This document shows positions 5,664-12,362 of a stretch of DNA of 17,859 nucleotides, in pieces. The notes below the pieces were generated by a model. That model searched no databases. It saw nothing but the letters and a program-made list of their open reading frames with translations, and had not been told where the DNA came from. The translations under genes and the position numbers were made by a program. Every line of letters starts with the position of its first letter. Positions within the stretch are counted from its first letter, which is position 1. Origin of the DNA: Solirubrobacterales bacterium (lineage in GTDB: Bacteria; Actinomycetota; Thermoleophilia; Solirubrobacterales; Solirubrobacteraceae); the NCBI GenBank assembly GCA_025964075.1, contig JAOPZQ010000061.1, positions 1 to 17,859 of the forward strand, written 5' to 3'.

Positions 5664-6643
5664 CGTCGAGCCCGTTGGACTGGTACGTCGCGCGGGCCGG
5701 CGGCGTCGTCGCCTACGTGCTGCTCACCGCCGGCGTCCTCCTGGGGCTGACGATGACGAGCCGCCACCGGCTGACCCGCTGGCCCCACCTCGCGATCGAG
5801 AACGTGCACCGCTTCACGGGCCTGCTCGCCGGGACGTTCGTGACGATCCACATCGTCACGATCGCGATCGACAGCTACCTGCCGTTCTCGCTCGTCTCGC
5901 TCGTCGTGCCGTTCATCAGCGGCTACCGCCCCGCGTGGGTCGGGCTCGGCGTCGTCGCCGCCGAGTTGCTGCTCGCCCTGGCCATCACCAACCGTCTGCG
6001 TCGCCGGACCATCTCCTACCGCGCCTGGCGCCGGGCGCACTACCTCAACTTCGCGGTCTGGGGCGCGGCGACGGTCCATGGCCTCGGCAGCGGCACCGAT
6101 CGCAGCACGCCGTGGCTGCTGGCCATCGAGGTCGTCGCGATCGTGTCGGTGCTGAGCGTCACCGGCTGGCGGGTGCTCCGGCGCCGGGGCGTGTCACGCC
6201 CGCCGATACTCGCACTGCCGGGCGCCGCGGGCGCCGCGATCGCGCTCGCCGCGCTCCTGCTGGCGCTCGGTCCGCTGCGCTTCCACCCGAAGCCGTGGAA
6301 CGCGGCGCGCTTCACGGACACACTCGACGGTCGGATCCTCAGGCAGCTCGGCTCGACCCGCGGCATCGTCTCGGTGGCCGGCCAGGGCTCAGGGCCCCAG
6401 CGAGTGGTCGTACGGGCAGACCTCCTGATCGCGCCCAACCAGCTCCTCGACACCGAGTTCCAGATGGAGTACCTGCCGAGCGGCGCGATCTGCGCAGGCC
6501 ACGTCACGCGCGTCGACGACGACGGCCTCGGCTTCCAGGCCCGCTGCCGGACGGCCAACAGCCCCGAACGCACCGTTACCGCGCGATGGATCACCGCTCG
6601 CGGCGCGGACATCTCCGGCGGAACGATCAGCTCGACGGCGTAG
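5654..6643 (+). CDS. Ferric-reductase-like transmembrane heme protein with extracytoplasmic C-terminal domain
   Basis: The 329-residue protein has about six membrane helices (roughly 13-33, 50-71, 95-113, 128-145, 153-171, 186-207). Two histidine pairs have the spacing that holds two b hemes in the ferric reductase/NOX/YedZ fold: His52-x13-His66 and His129-x12-His142. The loops TSRHRLTRW, NRLRRRTISYRAWRR and WRVLRRRG are strongly basic and so lie inside. This puts both ends outside and makes residues about 208-329 an extracytoplasmic beta-rich domain that I do not recognise. No FAD/NADPH dehydrogenase domain is attached, so electrons must come from quinol or a partner flavoprotein. The GTG start has GGAG 7 nt upstream and overlaps apbE by 10 nt. 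Coupling to apbE suggests a flavinylated partner in an electron path across the membrane; that is inference. Confidence 0.85.
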   Translation: MHLTSSPLDWYVARAGGVVAYVLLTAGVLLGLTMTSRHRLTRWPHLAIENVHRFTGLLAGTFVTIHIVTIAIDSYLPFSLVSLVVPFISGYRPAWVGLGVVAAELLLALAITNRLRRRTISYRAWRRAHYLNFAVWGAATVHGLGSGTDRSTPWLLAIEVVAIVSVLSVTGWRVLRRRGVSRPPILALPGAAGAAIALAALLLALGPLRFHPKPWNAARFTDTLDGRILRQLGSTRGIVSVAGQGSGPQRVVVRADLLIAPNQLLDTEFQMEYLPSGAICAGHVTRVDDDGLGFQARCRTANSPERTVTARWITARGADISGGTISSTA

Positions 6644-6698
6644 CTCGCGACGCCGAGATCAGCCTGCCGCTGCCGAGCTCACAGGGACGTTTAGCGTT

Positions 6699-7298
6699 AT
6701 GAGCATGACTCCGAGCTTCCTGATTCTCCACGGCATCGAGAACCACCGGCCGCCTCAGCATTGGCAGTTCCTGCTCGCGGCGCAACTCGTCGAGGGCGGC
6801 CACGAGGTCCGCTACCCCGCACTGCCCGAGCCCGACGCGCCGAAGCTCGAGCAGTGGCTGTCCGCGCTGGACGTAGAGCTCGCCGCGCTGGGCGGTCGGC
6901 AGCGCATCGTCGTGTGCCACTCGCTGGCGTGCTTGCTCTGGTTCCACGCCGCGGAGCGCGGGGTTGGCGGTCCGGTCGATCGGTTGCTGCTCGTCTCGCC
7001 GCCGGCGTCCGAGCGCGTGCCGGACGGCGGCGCCGCGTTCCGCCTGGACTCGTTCGACGCCGATGCCGTGCGCTCGAGCGTCAACGGGGAGATCGCGATC
7101 GCCTGCTCGGACGCCGACCCGTACAACCCGGGGGGAGCGCAGTCCCGCTACGGCGACGCGCTCGGCGTCACCGCCACGATCGTCGAGGGCGCAGGGCACA
7201 TCACGCCCGAGACCGGCTTCGGCCCGTGGCCCTTCGCCGCCGAGTGGTGCCTGGACCGCGACATCACGGCTGCGAGTCCGTATAGCGGCCTCCGGTAG
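6699..7298 (+). CDS. RBBP9/YdeN-family serine hydrolase (alpha/beta fold)
   Basis: The 199-residue protein has the family's HGIENHRPPQHWQ segment (residues 11-23, forming the oxyanion loop), the nucleophile elbow VVCHSLACLLW with Ser75, the acid SDADPYNP (probably Asp140) and the base GAGHI (His167). The family contains small, mostly uncharacterised serine esterases or hydrolases of the cytoplasm. The lid is minimal, which fits RBBP9/YdeN better than larger alpha/beta hydrolases. The ATG at 6699 has an AGGGA about 11 nt upstream; an ATG two codons later is equally possible. It starts 55 bases after the heme protein gene and may be read through from it. Its last 35 bases overlap the end of the convergent repeat-protein gene. 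Confidence 0.88.
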   Translation: MSMTPSFLILHGIENHRPPQHWQFLLAAQLVEGGHEVRYPALPEPDAPKLEQWLSALDVELAALGGRQRIVVCHSLACLLWFHAAERGVGGPVDRLLLVSPPASERVPDGGAAFRLDSFDADAVRSSVNGEIAIACSDADPYNPGGAQSRYGDALGVTATIVEGAGHITPETGFGPWPFAAEWCLDRDITAASPYSGLR

Positions 7299-8712
7299 AG
7301 GTCTTCCAGACCCGCCGGTTCAGCATCTCGGAGATGTAGTCGACGTGTGCCTGCACCGGCCACGTGACCTGCGTCCAGCTCCCGATCACGTAGCTCATGT
7401 TGTACGGGCCGTCGCCCGGCGACGTGAGGTACGTCGGCGCGACGGACCTGTAGTAGGCGTCCAGCTGCGGCGGCAGCTTGCCGGAGCTGTCCGTCATCAG
7501 CAGCGGCGCGTGGAAGCCCAGGTGCGACAGCGGGGCGGACGCCACGGCACCCTGCCAATCGGCGATGTTCACGAGCGTGAACCCGTGGCCCGGACCGGTG
7601 ATCTTCCAACCCACCTGACCGGCCGGGTCCCACATCTTCGCGAACGCGATCGACGTGTCCACCGGGGTGTCCGTCGGGACGGCGTTGAAGTCGACGATGT
7701 CATCGTTGGTCACCCGCATCACCGCGCCGTACCGCGAGAGCTGCTTGGCGACCGCGCCCGAGATCTGCTGCGGGCCGCCGAACAGGTAGATGCGTGCCTG
7801 CCCGTTGCGGCGCCTGAGCGCGGCGATCGTCGCCTGAGGGACCGAGTTCGCGTTCACCCACAACAGGCCGGACTCCATGTGCGACACCCAGTGGGTGGCC
7901 GGGAGCAGGTACCGGTATGACTGCATCGATCCGACCATCACGTTCTGCGCGCCGTTGCCCATGGTCGGGACACCGGTGTCGGGGTTCTCGATGCTGCCGT
8001 AGAGCTGGTCCACCGTGTTCGCGAGCGCGGGCACGTTCGGCGCGGTGACCGTGGCGTACTTCAGGCCCATCGCCCGCAGCTGCCGCTCCACGCCCGCGTT
8101 GGCGGCCGCGCCGACCAGGAACGCGTCCACGTTGTGGTACCGCGACATCCCCGTGTCGCCGAGGCGCTTGATCTCGTTGGCGGTCACGGCGGGGATCCCG
8201 TTCCTCGTCACGTAGAGGATCGGAGCGTCGTCGGGGAAGTGCAGCAACGGCACCGCGGTGATCGCGGTGAGCGGGTCGTCCGGCGTCAGCAGCGTCACCC
8301 CCCACGGCCGGTCCGGAACGTTGTCGTTCTCGTTCGGAGCGTTCTCCGGGAGCGCCGAGGGAAACACGTGCTGGGTGACCGAGACCGCCTCCTGGAACGG
8401 ATTCGCGCCGTAGAGCCGCTGCGTCGTCTTGGTGCCGATCGTCGGCACCAGCGTCGGCTGGCCCGGTGGCGGCGGCACCGAATAGTCCGCCTTGCCGCTC
8501 GGCGCGCCGAACGGGTCCATCTGAACGTCGGGCGTCAGTGGCGAAACGGTCGTCGCCGTGCTCAGCTTGACGTTGCCGACCGTGCTCGAGCCGGCGCCGA
8601 AGACGCCGGCGAGTACGAGCGCGACCAGAACGATCGTCACCGCGATGAGGCTGACACCCGCGACCGTGGTGACGCTGCGCTCCCGGCTTCGCGCAGGCGC
8701 CCGCCAGATCAT
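7264..8712 (-). CDS. Membrane-anchored protein with three CWB2-like cell-wall-binding repeats
   Basis: From the ATG at 8712 the protein has 482 residues: a short basic start, one membrane helix (about residues 15-38, TTVAGVSLIAVTIVLVALVLAG), a Ser/Thr/Pro-rich spacer to about 130, then a large extracytoplasmic part. That part holds three related blocks starting near residues 138, 256 and 376. Each has a strand ending in leucine-rich text (ILYVTRNGIPAVTANEIKRL, GLLWVNANSVPQATIAALRR, PLLMTDSSGKLPPQLDAYYR), then VDAFLVG, ARIYLFGG or SYVIGSW. This follows the cell-wall-binding repeat 2 pattern (PLLLT...L...I..LGG). Three such repeats form one binding unit in known CWB2 proteins of Gram-positives. 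A role in attachment to the cell wall or an anionic polymer is inferred. The frame could start as far up as 8835, but that extra stretch is Arg/Ala-rich and not protein-like. Confidence 0.72.
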   Translation of the reverse strand: MIWRAPARSRERSVTTVAGVSLIAVTIVLVALVLAGVFGAGSSTVGNVKLSTATTVSPLTPDVQMDPFGAPSGKADYSVPPPPGQPTLVPTIGTKTTQRLYGANPFQEAVSVTQHVFPSALPENAPNENDNVPDRPWGVTLLTPDDPLTAITAVPLLHFPDDAPILYVTRNGIPAVTANEIKRLGDTGMSRYHNVDAFLVGAAANAGVERQLRAMGLKYATVTAPNVPALANTVDQLYGSIENPDTGVPTMGNGAQNVMVGSMQSYRYLLPATHWVSHMESGLLWVNANSVPQATIAALRRRNGQARIYLFGGPQQISGAVAKQLSRYGAVMRVTNDDIVDFNAVPTDTPVDTSIAFAKMWDPAGQVGWKITGPGHGFTLVNIADWQGAVASAPLSHLGFHAPLLMTDSSGKLPPQLDAYYRSVAPTYLTSPGDGPYNMSYVIGSWTQVTWPVQAHVDYISEMLNRRVWKTSTGGRYTDSQP

Positions 8713-8883
8713 CCGTCTCTTCTTCGGTGGCTCACCCGGCCACCCTGGCGCTGCCGCGGAGGCGCCGCAACAGCGAGCACGAAGCGACTGATCGCGAACG
8801 CCTCTCGCGGCCGTGCGCCGACGGACTGCCGCCATTCCGGTCCATCGTGGCTGCGTCCCCGCATCGCCGGTGCCCGGCCACGA

Positions 8884-8899
8884 TTCAATTCTTGTTGAA
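8884..8899. promoter_or_regulatory. AT-rich palindrome, candidate operator of the ArsR-type regulator
   Basis: TTCAA (8884-8888) and TTGAA (8895-8899) form an inverted repeat with a 6-nt centre in an unusually AT-rich patch of an otherwise GC-rich gap. It overlaps the -35 region of the regulator's candidate promoter and lies 27 nt before its ATG. Self-repression by the regulator, and possibly control of the divergent gene, is inferred. Confidence 0.4.
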
Positions 8900-8917
8900 C
8901 TTGATCGGGTTTATGCT
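8889..8917 (+). promoter_or_regulatory. Candidate promoter of the ArsR-type regulator
   Basis: TTCTTG (8889-8894), 17 nt, then TATGCT (8912-8917) resemble -35 and -10 boxes. Transcription would begin near 8924, about three bases before the ATG, giving a nearly leaderless mRNA. This fits the absence of any ribosome site before that ATG. Confidence 0.4.
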
Positions 8918-8926
8918 GTTTGCCGG

Positions 8927-9667
8927 ATGACCGGGGAAGTCGACCTTGCAACCATTGGCTCGCTGCTCGCGGATCGTACGCGGGCGACGTTCCTGCTCAC
9001 CCTCTTGAACGGTGGGCTGACGTCGGCGTCCGCGCTCGCGGATCGAGCCGAGGTCTCACGTTCCCTGGCGAGCTCGCACCTGCGGAAGCTCGTCGAGGGC
9101 GGCCTGCTGGCGGTCGAGCCACGGGGCCGGCAGCGGCTCTACCGACTGGCGAGCCAGTCGATCGCCGACGCGCTCGAGGTGCTGATCCTGCTCGCGCCGC
9201 CGGCGCGCGTCTCCACGTTGCGGGCCGCGAACGATCGCGACAACCTCCGTCGCGGCCGCCTCTGCTACGACCATCTCGCTGGGCGTGTCGGCGTCGCGCT
9301 CGCCGACCAGCTCGTCGCCGCCGAGCTCCTGGCGCCCGAGGCGGACGGCTACGCGGTCCCCGCCGCCGGCGCTGACGCGTTCGCGACGCTCGAGATCGAC
9401 GTCGCGGCGCTCGCCGACCGATCGCGTCCGCTCACCCGCGCCTGCCTGGACTGGAGCGAGCGGCGCCACCATCTCGCGGGCAGCCTCGGTGCCGCGCTCA
9501 GCGGCGAGCTGCTGCGCCGTGGCTGGCTCGAGACGCGCGAGGCGAGCCGGATCGTCACGGTGACGCCAGCCGGCCGCGACGCCCTCCACGACGTCTTCGG
9601 CCTTGCGCCCGCCAGTCTCGACCTGCCGCACGGCGACCCCGTGCCGACCGCGACGGCGGCTGCATGA
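8927..9667 (+). CDS. ArsR-type winged-helix transcriptional regulator
   Basis: The 246-residue protein has an N-terminal ArsR-like winged helix (residues about 5-75). The helix-turn-helix is LTSASALADRAEVSRSLASSHLRKLVEGGLL (31-61), and the wing is VEPRGRQRLYRL. A C-terminal domain carries RLCYDHLAGRVGVALAD (111-127) and CLDWSERRHHLAGSLGAAL (173-191), then a second small winged region (RGWLETREASRIVTVTPAGR). These conserved Cys/His/Arg segments define the long ArsR subgroup common in actinobacteria. The metal-sensing ELCVCDL box is absent, so a small-molecule ligand is more likely than a metal. The ATG is set by the frame and by the promoter just upstream. It lies 104 bases upstream of the cupin-hyuAB-ABC operon on the same strand, so it is the natural regulator of that operon. 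The 214-base divergent gap before it holds only its promoter and operator. Confidence 0.85.
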   Translation: MTGEVDLATIGSLLADRTRATFLLTLLNGGLTSASALADRAEVSRSLASSHLRKLVEGGLLAVEPRGRQRLYRLASQSIADALEVLILLAPPARVSTLRAANDRDNLRRGRLCYDHLAGRVGVALADQLVAAELLAPEADGYAVPAAGADAFATLEIDVAALADRSRPLTRACLDWSERRHHLAGSLGAALSGELLRRGWLETREASRIVTVTPAGRDALHDVFGLAPASLDLPHGDPVPTATAAA

Positions 9668-9686
9668 GTCGCCGATGTCGCCCCGC

Positions 9687-9712
9687 GTGCGCCGCCTGAC
9701 CGGCGCGCGCAC
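9687..9712 (+). terminator. Hairpin after the ArsR-type regulator gene
   Basis: GTGCGCCG (9687-9694) pairs with CGGCGC plus GCAC (9701-9712) with a 2-nt bulge. It starts 20 bases past the regulator stop. No U-tract follows, so it would be a weak or U-less terminator and read-through into the operon is possible. Confidence 0.35.
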
Positions 9713-9734
9713 CTCTCCATCCATCCACCCACCG

Positions 9735-9753
9735 CCGTCCGGCGTCCGGACGG
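9735..9753 (+). other. Perfect 8-bp hairpin just before the cupin start
   Basis: CCGTCCGG (9735-9742) and CCGGACGG (9746-9753) form a perfect stem with a 3-nt CGT loop, ending 18 bases before the cupin ATG. It could be a terminator between regulator and operon, an mRNA structure controlling operon translation, or an operator palindrome. The sequence alone does not decide. Confidence 0.5.
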
Positions 9754-9771
9754 ATCGCCGACCCCTCCTCC

Positions 9772-10248
9772 ATGACTGACACCACTGACAACCCGAACGT
9801 CGACCCGGCCACCGCCGCCTGGCACCGGCCCCTGCACCACACGGCCCGCGGTGACCTCGACGCCGCCACGGCGCAGACCCCCGGCATGCGGCGGTTCGAG
9901 GCCCTGTCCGCCAGGCACGGGGGCACCGAGAAGATCTGGCTGGGCGAGAACCACGTCGGCCCGCATACGAACTCGGCCGACCACCACCACGGGGAGGCCG
10001 AGACCGGCATCTACGTGGTCTCCGGCCACCCGGTGTTCGTGTTCCTCGAGGACGGTGAGGAGCGGCGGATCGAGGCGAGCCCCGGCGACTACGTGTTCGT
10101 CCCGCCCTACGTGCCCCACCGCGAGGAGAACCCCACCGGCGAGGACGCGGTCGTGGTCCTCGCGCGCAGCACCCAGGAGGGCATCGTCGTGAACCTGCCG
10201 AGCCTGTGGGCCACGGCGCCGCTGGACGACGACGAGGCGGGCGGATGA
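9772..10248 (+). CDS. Cupin-domain protein, first gene of the hyuAB/ABC operon
   Basis: The 158-residue protein has one cupin domain. Motif 1 lies at residues about 65-85 (a HHHGEAETGIYVVSG stretch, with His71, His73 and Glu77 as likely metal ligands). Motif 2 lies at 105-120 (GDYVFVPPYVPHREEN, with His116 as the fourth ligand and Asn120). Such proteins bind a divalent metal and act as isomerases, dioxygenases or small-molecule sensors; the reaction here is unknown. The N-terminal AQTPGMRRFEALS region precedes the barrel. The ATG at 9772 has no Shine-Dalgarno; the bases before it are pyrimidine-rich (CCCCTCCTCC). Its stop overlaps the hyuA start as ATGA, so it is translationally coupled to hyuA and very likely acts on, or senses, the same compound. 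Confidence 0.87.
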   Translation: MTDTTDNPNVDPATAAWHRPLHHTARGDLDAATAQTPGMRRFEALSARHGGTEKIWLGENHVGPHTNSADHHHGEAETGIYVVSGHPVFVFLEDGEERRIEASPGDYVFVPPYVPHREENPTGEDAVVVLARSTQEGIVVNLPSLWATAPLDDDEAGG

Positions 10249-12362
10249 CGACGAGCGACTATCGGCTGGCCGTCGACGTCGGCGGCACGTTCACGGACTT
10301 CGTCCTCTCCGGCGACGGGGTGGGCGAACGGACTTACAAGGCGAGCTCGACGCCGAGCGATCCCTCCGACGGCGTCCTCGCCGGACTCGAGGCGATCGCG
10401 GAGGATCTCGGCCTCGACATCGAGGAGCTCGCCCGGCGGATCGGCGTGATCGTCCACGGCACGACGATCACCACCAACGCGCTGCTCACCCGGACCGGCG
10501 CGGTCACCGGGCTGATCGCCACCGACGGCTTCCGCGACACCCTGCTGCTCCGTCAGGGCCGGCGCGAGCGCCAGTGGGACTCGAAGGCTCCGCCGCCGGC
10601 GCACCTGGTCCCGCGCGAGCGGATCCGCACGGTCGGCGGCCGGATCGACCGGCACGGCCGCGAGGCGACGCCGCTGAGCGAGCCGGACGTCCGCGCCGCG
10701 GCGAGCGCGTTCCGCGGCGGCGGCGTGGAAGCGGTGGCGGTGTCGCTCCTCTTCTCGTTCCTGAACGACGGGCACGAGCGGCGCGTGGCGGAGATCCTGG
10801 CCGAGGAGCTGCCGGGCAGGTTCGTGAGCCTCTCGTTCGACATCGCCCCGCAGATCCGCCTGTACGAGCGGACGAGCACGACGGTCGTGAGCGCGCACGT
10901 CGGCCCGATCCTGCGCGACTACCTCGACCGGCTGCGCGCGAGGCTGGCCGACGTCGGGTTCGGCGGCTCGCTGCAGGTCATGCAGTCCAACGGCGGGCTC
11001 GCGTCCGCGGACATCGTGACCGCGCAGGCCGTGACGACGCTGCTGTCGGGACCGGCCGGGGGCCCGGTGGCCAGCGCCCGGACCGTCGAGCCGGTCGACA
11101 TGCCGAAGGCGATGACGATCGACATGGGGGGGACGAGCTTCGAGGCGAGCCTCGCGCGCGGCGCCGAGACCGAGATCCGCCCGGGAGGCGAGCTCGGGGG
11201 CTACGCGATCGCGACGCCGATGCTCGACATCTCGACGATCGGCGCCGGCGGGGGGAGCATCGCGTGGATCGATCAGGGCGGGATGCTGCGCGTCGGCCCG
11301 CAGAGCGCCGGAGCGGATCCGGGCCCCGCCGCGTACGGCCGCGGTGGCACCGGGGCGACGGTCACCGACGCCAACCTGCTGCTCGGCTACCTGGGCACCG
11401 ACGGCTTCGGCGGCGGCGAGCTGACGCTCGACCGCGAGGCGGCCGAGGCCGCCGTCGGCCGCGTCGCCGAACATCTGGGCATCGGGCTGATCGAGGCGGC
11501 GGCGGGCATCGCGACGACGATCAACGCGTCGATGACCGACAGCCTGCGGCTGCTCACCGTGCGCCGCGGCTTCGATCCGCGCGAGTTCGCGCTCGTGGCC
11601 GCCGGCGGCGCCGGCCCGGTGCACGCCGCGGCGCTGGCCGACGACCTCGGCGTTCCGCTCGTGATCGTGCCCCACGACGCCTCCGTCCTGTGCGCGTCGG
11701 GGATCCTGATCACCGACTTCAAGCACCACTACGTCCGCACGCTGTTCGGCAAGCAGCCGCCGCCCGGACCCGACGACATCGAGCAGGTGTTCAGAGCCCT
11801 CGAGGCCGAAGCCGACGCGCAGCTCGCGGCCGAGGGAGTGGACGGGGAGACCGTGCGCTTCCGGCGGCTCGCCGAGGTGCGCTACGTCGGCCAGCTCCAC
11901 GCGATCGACGTGGCCTTCCCGGAGCGCGCCGCGATCTCGGCCGCCGTCCTCGACCGGCTCGAGGAGGACTTCCACCCGGCTCACCGGGAGCGCTACGGGC
12001 ACGCGCTCCACGGCACCGAGACGGAGATCCTCAACGTCCGCCTCGAGGCACGGGGACGCGCGTGGGACGACGGGAACGACGGTCTGGCCCGCGGTCGCGG
12101 GGGGAACGGGGCGGCCCCGCCGACCCGGCCGGCGTGGTTCGACGGCGGGTTCGTCGAGACCCCGGTGCTCGACGCGGTCGGGCTCCACCCGGGCGCCGTC
12201 GTGACCGGCCCGGCCCTCGTCGAGCTGCCCACCAGCACGATCGTCGTGCCGCCCGAGCACGAGCTGGCGGTGGATCCGTCGGGCAGCTACCTGCTGCACC
12301 GGTCGTCCGACTCCCTCGAAGCGGTCGCTCGGCGACTGCGGTCTGGAGGTACCAGTGTCTAG
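10245..12362 (+). CDS. hyuA: Hydantoinase/oxoprolinase family subunit A
   Basis: The 705-residue protein is a full-length HyuA. The N-terminal actin-like ATPase lobe has LAVDVGGTFTDFVL (residues 8-21) and IVHGTTITTNALLTRTGAVTGL (69-90). The central lobe has MQSNGGLAS, LLSGPAGGPVASA, the second phosphate loop IDMGGTSFEAS (292-301) and STIGAGGGSIAWID (330-343). The adenosine region AGGAGPVHAAALADDLGVP starts at 453. HyuA couples ATP hydrolysis to activation of a carbonyl or amide, and HyuB finishes the reaction. Known pairs open hydantoins, 5-oxoproline or caprolactam, or carboxylate acetone/acetophenone. The start at the ATG overlapping the cupin stop is preceded by a purine-rich GAGGCGGGCGG. 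An earlier ATG at 10206 lies inside the cupin gene and adds only Gly/Arg-rich residues. It overlaps hyuB by 8 nt. The exact substrate cannot be read. Confidence 0.93.
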   Translation: MTTSDYRLAVDVGGTFTDFVLSGDGVGERTYKASSTPSDPSDGVLAGLEAIAEDLGLDIEELARRIGVIVHGTTITTNALLTRTGAVTGLIATDGFRDTLLLRQGRRERQWDSKAPPPAHLVPRERIRTVGGRIDRHGREATPLSEPDVRAAASAFRGGGVEAVAVSLLFSFLNDGHERRVAEILAEELPGRFVSLSFDIAPQIRLYERTSTTVVSAHVGPILRDYLDRLRARLADVGFGGSLQVMQSNGGLASADIVTAQAVTTLLSGPAGGPVASARTVEPVDMPKAMTIDMGGTSFEASLARGAETEIRPGGELGGYAIATPMLDISTIGAGGGSIAWIDQGGMLRVGPQSAGADPGPAAYGRGGTGATVTDANLLLGYLGTDGFGGGELTLDREAAEAAVGRVAEHLGIGLIEAAAGIATTINASMTDSLRLLTVRRGFDPREFALVAAGGAGPVHAAALADDLGVPLVIVPHDASVLCASGILITDFKHHYVRTLFGKQPPPGPDDIEQVFRALEAEADAQLAAEGVDGETVRFRRLAEVRYVGQLHAIDVAFPERAAISAAVLDRLEEDFHPAHRERYGHALHGTETEILNVRLEARGRAWDDGNDGLARGRGGNGAAPPTRPAWFDGGFVETPVLDAVGLHPGAVVTGPALVELPTSTIVVPPEHELAVDPSGSYLLHRSSDSLEAVARRLRSGGTSV

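Noticed and set aside
8713..8835. Longer N-terminus of the repeat protein, starting at 8835
   Set aside because: The extra 41 residues are Arg/Ala/Cys-rich without structure. The ATG at 8712 gives a normal short basic start before the membrane helix.
8927..9667. Regulator as a classical ArsR/SmtB metal sensor
   Set aside because: The ELCVCDL metal box of helix 3 is absent and the protein is more than twice the usual 100-120 residues. The neighbours are catabolic, not metal resistance genes.
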